A stretch of 6,279 nucleotides of DNA from GCA-1730015 sp964550655 (GCA_964550655.1 CAZKAQ010000182.1:1-6279), one strand, 5' to 3'; counted from the stretch's first letter, positions 1 to 6,085 are shown. Notes: generated from the sequence alone by a model not told the origin. Numbers and translations are program-made.

Positions 1-220
1 CCGAATCCTCATGAATAATGCAGGCTAACCCTACCAAAAAACCCTTAGTTATAAAACCCGAATGCCTGATTTATTTAGAAAAAAAGCATCTGGAACGACA
101 TAAGGTAGTTGTACCGGACACACTGTTATCTAAAGGCAGCCAGCAGGATCACCAACGAGTCCGCCTTTGAACGCATCAGTCCAGCGCTAAATAGTCACGC
201 GTAAATACTCTTTGCCGAAA
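1..220. other. Non-coding flank downstream of thpR
   Basis: All three + frames are broken by stops within the first 90 bases, and I recognise no protein on either strand. The segment is A/T-rich in its first 120 bases and lies 3' of the - strand gene thpR. It contains one copy of an inverted repeat (7-27) and a weak inverted pair AAAGGC/GCCTTT (132-137 and 163-168) with a 25-nt loop. That pair has no T-run after it on either strand, so it is not a convincing terminator. Nothing else is supportable. Confidence 0.6.
7..27 (+). repeat. Left copy of a 21-bp imperfect inverted repeat
   Basis: This segment matches the reverse complement of 6083-6103 at 19 of 21 positions, sharing the core ATGAATAATGCA followed, after one mismatch, by GCTA. 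The copies point inward and lie close to both ends of the window. The arrangement resembles terminal inverted repeats of a mobile element, but no transposase is seen, and the right copy overlaps the end of sdhB. The match is seen directly; the mobile-element reading is inference. Confidence 0.45.
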
Positions 221-733
221 CTACGACAACGGCCAGCTGGTTAACGTACTGTACCTGGCACCGTCGGGCGTTCTGACCGAACTCCATAGTTCCAGTCGTT
301 CTGCGGTAAAGCTGAAATCCGGATCTATCAGTGCTGCGGCAGGTGGTGACCCCGCTTTTCGAGCCAGTGTGATGTGCGGTCGATAGTTTTTTGTACTACC
401 TCTGCAACCAATACGGTTGGCAGCTTGTACACATTTTTTTTGCAGTGATTCCAGCTGATCCGGCACAGTTTTACTGCCTAGCCAAAGTAAGCCGCTGTCT
501 GCAAAAAAACCGACCTCATCCAACTGCATGTCAAAAGACGGGTGAGAAAAATTGTCCTGAATCTCAGCAAGCATTTGCAAGGCTGTGTCATCTGTATCAC
601 CAAGAAACGCCACCGTCATATGATAATTTTGCACTGGAATTCTGCGCACCAATGCGGGCCAGCACAAGCCACACCACTTATCTATTGCCAATGCGGTGAC
701 CGCATCAGGCACCAGAGTTAAAAATGTTCTCAT
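221..733 (-). CDS. thpR: RNA 2',3'-cyclic phosphodiesterase (2'-5' RNA ligase family)
   Basis: A 170-residue cytoplasmic protein of the 2H phosphoesterase superfamily, close to the roughly 176 residues of E. coli ThpR. The family hydrolyses RNA 2',3'-cyclic phosphates to 2'-phosphates and can ligate 2'-5' RNA ends in vitro. Both signature HxTx motifs are present: H38-M-T40-V in the context YHMTVAFLG, and H120-I-T122-L in the context RPHITLARK. The N-terminus MRTFLTL matches the first beta strand typical of the family, which supports the ATG at 733 although no clear Shine-Dalgarno precedes it. It is the last gene of the ygfZ cluster, 53 nt after the DUF2007 gene, and may share its transcript. 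No terminator is evident downstream. The physiological substrate is not predictable from sequence. The family assignment is firm. Confidence 0.93.
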   Translation of the reverse strand: MRTFLTLVPDAVTALAIDKWCGLCWPALVRRIPVQNYHMTVAFLGDTDDTALQMLAEIQDNFSHPSFDMQLDEVGFFADSGLLWLGSKTVPDQLESLQKKCVQAANRIGCRGSTKNYRPHITLARKAGSPPAAALIDPDFSFTAERLELWSSVRTPDGARYSTLTSWPLS

Positions 734-786
734 GGTCGTCGGTTTTTTTGCTTAAGAGGTGACTGTTAAGCCGGACTATTCAATGA

Positions 787-1113
787 CTAAAAGCTTTTTA
801 AAATCTCCGGCAGATCACCACCGCAATTCCAGCAGACAAAAAAGTTACCTTCAATAAGTTCGGCACAGGAAGGACACTTCTGTGGCGGGCTGGTATGTCT
901 TTTATGGCTCTCGAACTCATCTACGATGACGCGGCCACTCGGCTCGTCTTCTTCATGAACAAGCCAGACAGTGATTAGTCCGGCGGCAGGTAACTCACCT
1001 ATGGCACCTGACAGAAACTGTCCTTTCAATATAGATTCAAGACCTGCAGACAGTAATTTATCGAGTAACAGTTGCGCGTCGAATTGATTCTCGGCTTCGT
1101 ATATTTTGAGCAT
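787..1113 (-). CDS. DUF2007-family protein with C-terminal zinc ribbon
   Basis: A 108-residue soluble protein. Residues 1-68 look like a DUF2007 domain (often labelled putative signal transducing protein): it opens MLKIYEAENQFDAQLLLDKL and has the family's pattern of a short strand, a helix that spans and tracks ligand-like input, then a Gly-rich turn and a V/I-rich strand (residues 35-52). Residues 80-97 form a treble-clef or zinc-ribbon pair, C80-P-S-C83 and C94-W-N-C97, probably binding one zinc ion. No membrane segment or signal peptide is seen. The gene starts 7 nt after the ygfZ stop, so the two are likely co-transcribed and perhaps translationally coupled. The Shine-Dalgarno is poor. 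The function is unknown; regulatory or protein-binding roles are only guesses from domain type. The stop is TAG at 787-789. Confidence 0.82.
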   Translation of the reverse strand: MLKIYEAENQFDAQLLLDKLLSAGLESILKGQFLSGAIGELPAAGLITVWLVHEEDEPSGRVIVDEFESHKRHTSPPQKCPSCAELIEGNFFVCWNCGGDLPEILKSF

Positions 1114-1120
1114 AACCAGT

Positions 1121-2155
1121 TCAGCTCGCTGCAGGTGTTTCGTAGGGCAAGTCCAGAAGATCCAGCTTGTGCTGTTCGTCTTTACTTAAAAAAAGTGGTT
1201 CTGACAATTCAGCGATAGCTACAACGGCTAACATTCGACATGAGTTGCCATCAACACTTACCGCATCAACCACTTTGCCCACTGCAGAGTCGCGACCCGC
1301 TTTGAAAATTTCGTCACCTGCTTTGGGTACGTTATCTCCAACATGTTGCAAGCAGACCATTTGTCTTTTCAGCTTACCCAAGTATTGCATTCGCGCGACG
1401 ACTTCCTGACCGGGGAAGCATCCTTTCTTAAAGCTCACGCCATCGATGTGTTGCAGGTTCAGCATCTGCAATACAAATGCTTCAGTGGTCGCAGCATTGA
1501 TCGAAGGAATACCGGCATCAATATTTTGCAGCCGCCAGTTGCTCTCAGCTGCGGCAACACAGACAGACTTCAGTGTGTTCCAGTGCTGCGCCACTTGAGC
1601 GCAGTCGGCCACGATTTCGTATCGGTGAGTCAGTCCAGCAGCAGCGGAGTCTCTTACACGTGTAATCCACCCGCCCGCCGGTAGCTCATGAGTGTCGTTG
1701 GTGTTTTGTGGCAGATCTACCCCGGCACCAGACAATGTTGTCGCTGCCTGTTCACCACTGAAAGCCATGACCAGCAGATCATCACGTGGTTCGATGCTGA
1801 CTTTTGCCATCAGGACATACATTCGCAAGCGCTTCAGAACTGGCTCGAGCAATTCAGCAGGAAGACGCAGCAGATATCCGTCTGAAATTCTCACTACCCT
1901 GAGCAGCGCTATTACCCGACCTTTGGGGCTGGACCATGTGCTTAGCTGACTGCCGGGGTGTTCCAGCGCAGAGATATCGTTTGAGAACTGAGCCTGGAGA
2001 AATTTTTCAGCGTCTTCGCCGGTCACATGCAGCACCACTTCTGATGTGAGCGCACAGAGGGCAGTGTGATGATCGGCACCTGTGGCATGGCCCAGACACG
2101 CATCGCTGGTGCCAGGGCTATCTGCAGCCAGGATTTTCTGCCATTCTGAGTTCAT
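1121..2155 (-). CDS. ygfZ: YgfZ, folate-binding protein of Fe-S enzyme maintenance
   Basis: A 344-residue cytoplasmic protein of the YgfZ/GcvT family, slightly longer than E. coli YgfZ (326 residues). The signature K-G-C-F-P-G-Q-E lies at 244-251, with the conserved Cys at 246 (equivalent to E. coli Cys228), followed by VVAR. Other family marks are SPKGR at 76-80 and RLQNIDAGIPSI at 208-219. In E. coli the protein binds tetrahydrofolate, acts in synthesis or repair of Fe-S clusters, and its loss lowers MiaB and succinate dehydrogenase activity. It is divergent from the sdh operon across 302 bases, which fits that role. The ATG at 2155 has a modest GGA 8 nt upstream. It is the first gene of the - strand cluster. 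YgfZ in enteric bacteria sits next to sdhE; here it sits next to sdhAF4-sdhCDAB instead. The sequence is full length with no missing key residues. Confidence 0.93.
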   Translation of the reverse strand: MNSEWQKILAADSPGTSDACLGHATGADHHTALCALTSEVVLHVTGEDAEKFLQAQFSNDISALEHPGSQLSTWSSPKGRVIALLRVVRISDGYLLRLPAELLEPVLKRLRMYVLMAKVSIEPRDDLLVMAFSGEQAATTLSGAGVDLPQNTNDTHELPAGGWITRVRDSAAAGLTHRYEIVADCAQVAQHWNTLKSVCVAAAESNWRLQNIDAGIPSINAATTEAFVLQMLNLQHIDGVSFKKGCFPGQEVVARMQYLGKLKRQMVCLQHVGDNVPKAGDEIFKAGRDSAVGKVVDAVSVDGNSCRMLAVVAIAELSEPLFLSKDEQHKLDLLDLPYETPAAS

Positions 2156-2236
2156 CTTTTTAATCCGTTCTCTCGATAAAATGCTGGATAACTATTCGCA
2201 GCTTGTGGCTTTGCATGGACGACATGAAAGGTTGTT

Positions 2237-2242
2237 ATTGTA
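2237..2242 (-). promoter_or_regulatory. Possible -10 box for the ygfZ cluster
   Basis: Read on the - strand this is TACAAT, five of six matches to the sigma-70 -10 consensus. It would start transcription around 2230, about 75 nt ahead of the ygfZ ATG. No convincing -35 hexamer lies 16-18 nt upstream, so it may need an activator or may be a chance match. Confidence 0.22.
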
Positions 2243-2325
2243 GCTGTACCTGACCTGAACTTATTTTCGCCCTTGCCGGCAACATCGGCCTGCTTATTGT
2301 AATTCAGTAAGGTGTCGAAAGAGCA

Positions 2326-2346
2326 GTTGATTTGCGCATAATCAAC
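2326..2346. promoter_or_regulatory. Operator-like dyad upstream of the sdh promoter
   Basis: Perfect 7-bp arms GTTGATT and AATCAAC flank a 7-nt spacer, a layout suited to a dimeric regulator. It lies about 21 bases upstream of the -35 box of the proposed sdh promoter. The half-sites TTGAT and ATCAA recall FNR/Anr half-sites, but the spacing here is 9 bases rather than 4, so it is not a standard FNR box. An inverted pair of this size is not rare in 300 bases, so support is modest. Confidence 0.3.
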
Positions 2347-2367
2347 AGAAAATTGAATGTTGTAAAC

Positions 2368-2396
2368 GCGACATTTGTGATGGTCTTTGCTACTAT
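2368..2396 (+). promoter_or_regulatory. Candidate sigma-70 promoter of the sdh operon
   Basis: The -35 hexamer GCGACA (2368-2373) and -10 hexamer TACTAT (2391-2396) are separated by 17 nt. The -10 is preceded by TGC, which makes an extended -10 element (TGN). Each hexamer matches four of six consensus bases. Transcription would begin near 2403, giving a leader of about 55 nt before the sdhAF4 ATG at 2458. The position also argues against the longer upstream TTG start for sdhAF4. Confidence 0.42.
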
Positions 2397-2457
2397 TATT
2401 AACAATCACGGTTGGACGCATCGCATGTCGCCTGCGCCAGCTAACAAGGCCAAATTC

Positions 2458-2664
2458 ATGACTGATTCTAAAAACACACCAGTCAACACCAATGCTGCAA
2501 CTGCACGCAAGCGCAGACAGGATGAGCAGCTGGTTCCTGTAGAGAAAAGTGGCGATAAAAAAGATCTTAAAACTGACCGTCAGCCGGAGCATGGCGGGTC
2601 CAAAGGACTGGAACCTACTCGCTATGGTGACTGGGAACACAACGGACGCTGTACAGACTTCTAA
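2458..2664 (+). CDS. sdhAF4: Succinate dehydrogenase assembly factor 4 homologue (DUF1674)
   Basis: A 68-residue soluble protein with a polar, lysine/arginine-rich and probably disordered N-terminal part (1-42) and the conserved family tail at 45-68: HGGSKGLEPTRYGDWE followed by HNGRCTDF. This tail is the DUF1674/SDHAF4 signature (family form G-G-P-K-G-P-E-P-T-R-Y-G-D-W-E-x-x-G-R-C-x-D-F). In yeast and animals the mitochondrial homologue (Sdh8/SDHAF4) binds flavinated SdhA, limits its auto-oxidation and promotes joining to SdhB; the same role is inferred here. It is placed directly before sdhC. The ATG at 2458 is preferred because AAGG lies 8 nt upstream. The frame stays open to a TTG at 2332, with another ATG at 2425, but the proposed promoter lies within that extension and the family is short. 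The symbol follows the eukaryotic name; there is no settled bacterial one. Confidence 0.88.
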   Translation: MTDSKNTPVNTNAATARKRRQDEQLVPVEKSGDKKDLKTDRQPEHGGSKGLEPTRYGDWEHNGRCTDF

Positions 2665-2667
2665 CCT

Positions 2668-2691
2668 GACTGTGATTTATCAATCATAGTC
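2668..2691 (+). promoter_or_regulatory. Intercistronic stem-loop between sdhAF4 and sdhC
   Basis: GACTGTGAT (2668-2676) pairs with ATCATAGTC (2683-2691) through nine base pairs, one of them G-U; a further U-A pair closes a UAUC tetraloop. It begins 4 nt after the sdhAF4 stop and is followed by an A-rich stretch, not a T-run, so it is unlikely to be a standard intrinsic terminator. A role in transcript processing, stability or unequal expression of sdhAF4 and sdhCDAB is inferred from position only. Confidence 0.45.
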
Positions 2692-2729
2692 AATTAAAAA
2701 CCAACAATACTGAAACCATTGGAATAAAC

Positions 2730-3116
2730 ATGGCCTGGAATGATTCGCGACCCATGTCGCCACATCTGCAAATATATAAACTGCCATTAACCGCAATGAT
2801 GTCTGTACTGCACCGGGGCACAGGTGTGGTGATCACCATCGGCACGTTGTTTCTGGTCTGGATACTGGCCAGAGCAGCACTGGGTGCCGACGCCTTCGAG
2901 GGCACACAGAACCTGCTCGGTTCGTGGTTCGGTTATCTGGTTTTATTCGGCTTTACTTTTTCGCTCTACGCACACTTTTGCAATGGCATTCGACACCTGA
3001 TCTGGGATGTCGGCTATGGCTTTGATGTCAGCAAGGCCAACACCGGCGCGATGGTATCGCTGGGCGCTGCCGTCGCACTCACGGTTCTCACCTGGATTGT
3101 GGCATTTGCCGCATAG
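2730..3116 (+). CDS. sdhC: Succinate dehydrogenase cytochrome b556 subunit SdhC
   Basis: A 128-residue inner-membrane anchor subunit of complex II, the usual length for the family. The N-terminus RPMSPHLQIYKLPL (7-20) is the conserved SdhC entry segment. Three hydrophobic helices fall at about 30-50, 66-88 and 105-127. S25 and R29 in the segment SVLHRGTG correspond to the quinone-site residues Ser27 and Arg31 of E. coli, and H82 in AHFCNGIRHLIWD to the haem b ligand His84. With SdhD it binds haem b and ubiquinone and receives electrons from SdhB. The ATG has GGA 6 nt upstream. It follows sdhAF4 after 65 nt containing a stem-loop and precedes sdhD by 18 nt. All key residues are present. Confidence 0.96.
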   Translation: MAWNDSRPMSPHLQIYKLPLTAMMSVLHRGTGVVITIGTLFLVWILARAALGADAFEGTQNLLGSWFGYLVLFGFTFSLYAHFCNGIRHLIWDVGYGFDVSKANTGAMVSLGAAVALTVLTWIVAFAA

Positions 3117-3134
3117 ACAAGAGGAATAATAAAA

Positions 3135-3479
3135 ATGTCAAACAGTCACGGTGGCACGGGTCACTTCTGGGTTCAACGTCTGACCGCTATTGCGCTGATA
3201 CCACTGACAATATGGTTTTGCTTCTCAGTGGCATCAATGCCGCAAATGTCGCACGCCAACTTAAGCGCATGGCTGGCATCACCTTTTAATGCAGCACTGA
3301 TGCTTTTGGTTATTGGTGTCGGCTTATATCACGGCAAGCTCGGCCTGCAGGTTATTGTTGAAGACTATATTGCAGACCGCAGCAAGCGCGTAATTATCAT
3401 TGGCGCAATTACTATCATCTGCACCTTGTTTGGTGTCATTGGTATTGTCTCAGTTCTCAAGCTTTCGTTTGGAGCGTAA
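3135..3479 (+). CDS. sdhD: Succinate dehydrogenase membrane anchor subunit SdhD
   Basis: A 114-residue hydrophobic subunit with three predicted membrane helices at about 14-34, 51-66 and 84-110. The N-terminal GTGHFWVQRLTA (7-18) is characteristic of the alphaproteobacterial/mitochondrial-like SdhD. The defining motif H-x10-D-Y is present as H66, D77 and Y78; by comparison with E. coli SdhD His71, Asp82 and Tyr83, this includes residues of the haem/quinone region, with Tyr at the quinone site. It pairs with SdhC to hold haem b and ubiquinone in the inner membrane. A good Shine-Dalgarno GAGGA lies 9 nt before the ATG. Its last codons carry the ribosome binding site of sdhA, and only 2 nt separate the two genes. 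Confidence 0.95.
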   Translation: MSNSHGGTGHFWVQRLTAIALIPLTIWFCFSVASMPQMSHANLSAWLASPFNAALMLLVIGVGLYHGKLGLQVIVEDYIADRSKRVIIIGAITIICTLFGVIGIVSVLKLSFGA

Positions 3480-3484
3480 CCTTG
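3471..3484 (+). promoter_or_regulatory. Ribosome binding site and TTG start of sdhA
   Basis: GGAG (3471-3474) lies in the last sense codons of sdhD, 7 nt before a TTG at 3482-3484. No in-frame ATG exists until codon 28, which is beyond the FAD-binding GxGxxG segment, so the TTG must be the start. Placing the site inside sdhD with a 2-nt gap suggests translational coupling of sdhA to sdhD. Confidence 0.8.
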
Positions 3485-5260
3485 TCCTATAACGTAATTA
3501 AACATGAACACGATGTTGTCATTGTTGGCGCTGGCGGTGCCGGACTTCGTGCAACGCTGGGTATGGCAACTGCAGGCTTATCAACAGCGTGTATCACCAA
3601 AGTCTTCCCGACCCGCAGTCACACAGTAGCAGCACAGGGTGGTATGAGTGCCGCACTCGGTAACATGGGGCCGGATGACTGGAAGTGGCATATGTATGAC
3701 ACTATTAAAGGCTCTGACTGGCTGGGTGATCAGGACGCCATTGAGTATATGTGTCGCGAAGCCATTCCCGCGGTAATAGAACTTGAACACTACGGTGTGC
3801 CTTTCTCAAGAACAGACGACGGCAAAATCTATCAGCGCCCGTTCGGTGGTATGACCACCAACTACGGTGAAGGCACTGCTCAGCGCACCTGTGCTGCGGC
3901 TGACCGAACCGGGCACGCTATTCTGCATACGCTTTATCAGCAGTCTTTGAAGCACAAGGCAGAGTTTTTTATTGAATACTTCGCCACCGACCTGATTATG
4001 GAAGACGGTGTGTGCCATGGCGTGATGGCGTGGGATCTGGCAACCGGTGATCTGCATGAGTTCAGAGGTCACATGGTGGTGCTCGCAACTGGTGGTTGTG
4101 GTCGCACCTTTTTCTCTGCCACCTCTGCCCACACATGCACCGGTGACGGCAATGCCATGGTGCTACGTGCCGGACTGCCACTGCAGGATATGGAGTTCGT
4201 ACAGTTCCACCCAACCGGAATCTACGGTGCAGGTGTTCTGATCACAGAAGGTGTGCGTGGTGAAGGCGGTTATCTCACCAATTCTGAAGGCGAGCGTTTT
4301 ATGGAACGCTACGCACCCAATGCCAAAGACCTTGCATCACGTGATGTTGTGAGTCGATCAATGACACAAGAGATCAACGAAGGTCGTGGTGTCGGTGAAG
4401 AAAAAGACCACATCTATTTAAACCTGATGCACCTTGGCCCTGAAGTCATTGATGAACGACTGCCGGGCATTTCAGAAAGTGCGAAAGTCTTCGCAGGCGT
4501 AGACGTCAGCAAAGATCCAATCCCGGTAATCCCCACCGTTCACTACAACATGGGCGGTATACCCACCAACTACCACGGTGAGGTGGTCACACTAAAAGAC
4601 GGCGACCCGGATCACGTGGTCAACGGACTGATGGCTATCGGTGAAGCTGCCTGTGTCTCTGTACACGGTGCCAACCGACTAGGCTCAAACTCACTGCTCG
4701 ATATTGTCGTCTTTGGCCGAGCGGCAGCGCTTCGTGCCAAAGAAGTGGTCACCTCCGGCGCACCACACAAGAAACTCTCGGACGAGGCAACCGGCAGTCT
4801 TATTGATCGGCTCGACAAAGTGCGCAACTCTTCAGGCGGCACGGGTGCTGCACAGATACGTGACCGTATGCAACGCTGCATGCAACGCCGTGCGGCAGTA
4901 TTCCGTACCGGTGAGACCATGTCTGCAGGGGTAGAAGAACTGAACAAAATCGTCGCCGAGTGGGATGATATCGGTGTCTCGGATAAAAGTATGATCTGGA
5001 ATACCGACCTGGTCGAAACCCTTGAGCTTGAAAATCTGCTGTGTCAGGCGCAAACAGTGATAGAAGGTGCGAATTTACGTACCGAATCACGTGGCGGTCA
5101 CGCCAGAGAAGACTATCCTGATCGCGACGACAAAGAGTGGATGAAACATACACTGACATGGGTGCAGGATGGCAAGGTCCGCTTTGACTTCCGTCCGGTG
5201 CATATGAACACACTGACTGACGAAGTCGAGCCGGTACCACCCAAAAAGCGTGTCTACTAA
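3482..5260 (+). CDS. sdhA: Succinate dehydrogenase flavoprotein subunit SdhA
   Basis: A 592-residue catalytic subunit (E. coli 588) that oxidises succinate to fumarate with covalently bound FAD, on the cytoplasmic face of the membrane. The dinucleotide fold G16-x-G18-x-x-G21 opens the protein. H47 in TRSHTVAAQGG is the covalent FAD-attachment histidine (E. coli His45). Substrate residues are present: H243 in QFHPTGI, T255-E256 in ITEGVRGEGG, R287 in ASRDVVSRS (the proton-shuttle Arg286 of E. coli), H354 in VHYNMGG and R399 in HGANRLGSNS. The C-terminus ends PPKKRVY as in close homologues. Translation begins at TTG with a strong Shine-Dalgarno. FAD attachment in this family needs SdhE, which is not encoded in the window. 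The neighbouring sdhAF4 product probably binds this subunit. Confidence 0.98.
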   Translation: MSYNVIKHEHDVVIVGAGGAGLRATLGMATAGLSTACITKVFPTRSHTVAAQGGMSAALGNMGPDDWKWHMYDTIKGSDWLGDQDAIEYMCREAIPAVIELEHYGVPFSRTDDGKIYQRPFGGMTTNYGEGTAQRTCAAADRTGHAILHTLYQQSLKHKAEFFIEYFATDLIMEDGVCHGVMAWDLATGDLHEFRGHMVVLATGGCGRTFFSATSAHTCTGDGNAMVLRAGLPLQDMEFVQFHPTGIYGAGVLITEGVRGEGGYLTNSEGERFMERYAPNAKDLASRDVVSRSMTQEINEGRGVGEEKDHIYLNLMHLGPEVIDERLPGISESAKVFAGVDVSKDPIPVIPTVHYNMGGIPTNYHGEVVTLKDGDPDHVVNGLMAIGEAACVSVHGANRLGSNSLLDIVVFGRAAALRAKEVVTSGAPHKKLSDEATGSLIDRLDKVRNSSGGTGAAQIRDRMQRCMQRRAAVFRTGETMSAGVEELNKIVAEWDDIGVSDKSMIWNTDLVETLELENLLCQAQTVIEGANLRTESRGGHAREDYPDRDDKEWMKHTLTWVQDGKVRFDFRPVHMNTLTDEVEPVPPKKRVY

Positions 5261-5302
5261 TGCAAGCGCTATTCGAATACAAGTTATTGGAGCAATCTGA
5301 AC

Positions 5303-6085
5303 ATGGCTGAATTCAAACTACCTGCAAATTCTATTGTCAAAAAAGGCAAGACGTTTGATGCGCCTGAAGGTGCCACACGGGTAAAGAAGTTCGAGGTATA
5401 TCGGTTTGATTCTTCGAACGATTCAAATCCCTCTGTAGATACCTACGTCGTTGATCTTGATACCTGTGGACCAATGATTCTCGATGCGCTGATTAAAATT
5501 AAATCAGAAATCGACCCCACCCTGTCATTCAGACGCTCCTGCCGTGAAGGCATATGCGGTTCGTGCGCGATGAACATTGACGGTGCCAATACACTGGCCT
5601 GCACCATGGCTATTGAAGATGTAGAAGGTGATGTCAAAATCTACCCACTGCCGCATCAGCCGGTAGTTAAAGATCTCGTCTCTGACCTTAATAACTTCTA
5701 CAAGCAGTACGAAGCCATTGAACCATGGATGCAGGCAGGTAAAGAACCTGTTGGCGGACGTGAAAGACTGCAATCCAAAGAAGATCGCGAAAAGCTTGAT
5801 GGCCTGTACGAGTGCATCATGTGTGCATGTTGCTCTACCAGTTGCCCGAGTTACTGGTGGAACAGTGACAAGTACCTGGGCCCTGCTGCATTGCTGGCCG
5901 CTTATCGCTGGATTGTAGACAGCCGTGATGAGCAAACAGAAGAGCGTCTAAAATCACTTGACGATCCATTCAAGCTATATCGCTGCCACACCATCATGAA
6001 CTGCGCGACAGTCTGCCCGAAGGGTTTAAACCCCGCTCAGGCAATCGCTGAAACCAAAAAAATGCTGGTAAAGAGCAATCTATAG
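5303..6085 (+). CDS. sdhB: Succinate dehydrogenase iron-sulfur subunit SdhB
   Basis: A 260-residue subunit, longer than E. coli SdhB (238) and like the alphaproteobacterial/mitochondrial form through its N-terminal extension. It carries electrons from FAD to quinone. [2Fe-2S]: C80, C85, C88 and C100 in the loop SCREGICGSC...C; E. coli has Asp at the third position, here it is Cys. [4Fe-4S]: C171, C174, C177 and C238. [3Fe-4S]: C181, C228 and C234, in CIMCACCSTSCPSYWW and CHTIMNCATVCPKG. VYR (32-34) and LYR (225-227) match the positions of the human SDHB IYR and LYR motifs bound by the Fe-S transfer machinery. The ATG has GGAG 10 nt upstream. It is separated from sdhA by 42 nt. No terminator is evident after the TAG stop. 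Confidence 0.98.
   Translation: MAEFKLPANSIVKKGKTFDAPEGATRVKKFEVYRFDSSNDSNPSVDTYVVDLDTCGPMILDALIKIKSEIDPTLSFRRSCREGICGSCAMNIDGANTLACTMAIEDVEGDVKIYPLPHQPVVKDLVSDLNNFYKQYEAIEPWMQAGKEPVGGRERLQSKEDREKLDGLYECIMCACCSTSCPSYWWNSDKYLGPAALLAAYRWIVDSRDEQTEERLKSLDDPFKLYRCHTIMNCATVCPKGLNPAQAIAETKKMLVKSNL

Larger units (their letters stand above)
2156..2457. promoter_or_regulatory. Divergent intergenic region between ygfZ and sdhAF4
   Basis: These 302 bases separate two oppositely directed genes and should contain both promoters. For the + strand the best candidate promoter is at 2368-2396 (separate entry). For the - strand there is a TACAAT-like -10 box at 2237-2242 without a good -35 box, giving only weak support for a ygfZ promoter. 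Two dyads are visible: a perfect 10-bp palindrome TTGCCGGCAA at 2273-2282, and GTTGATT/AATCAAC arms at 2326-2346. An alternative + strand promoter, TCGAAA (2315-2320), 16 nt, CATAAT (2337-2342), would overlap the second dyad. I see no clear Fur, FNR or CRP site. Confidence 0.55.

Noticed and set aside
132..168. AAAGGC/GCCTTT stem downstream of thpR as a terminator
   Set aside because: Only six pairs with a 25-nt loop and no T-run on either strand.
750..771. Inverted pair GCTTAA/TTAAGC between the DUF2007 gene and thpR, next to a T7 run
   Set aside because: In the direction of transcription (- strand) the stem is followed by A residues, not T, so it cannot be an intrinsic terminator of the cluster. 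Six A/T-rich pairs make a weak stem.
2327..2345. FNR/Anr box reading of TTGAT...ATCAA
   Set aside because: The half-sites are 9 bases apart rather than the 4 required by the standard site.
2332..2457. N-terminal extension of sdhAF4 from a TTG at 2332 or an ATG at 2425
   Set aside because: The extension contains the best promoter candidate, lacks a good ribosome site and gives sequence unlike the short family. ATG 2458 has AAGG at a suitable distance.
2152..2640. A 162-codon - strand frame whose stop overlaps the ygfZ ATG
   Set aside because: It runs antisense to sdhAF4, which has a clear family signature, and covers the divergent promoter region. Its peptide shows no recognisable domain.
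4868..4889. Short direct repeat ATGCAACGC occurring twice in sdhA
   Set aside because: It encodes the normal MQxxMQ helix segment seen in SdhA proteins, so coding constraint explains it.
4800..5282. A 160-codon - strand frame inside sdhA and other long frames antisense to sdhA and sdhB
   Set aside because: They lie wholly or mostly within strongly conserved coding sequence on the other strand and show no domain or ribosome site.
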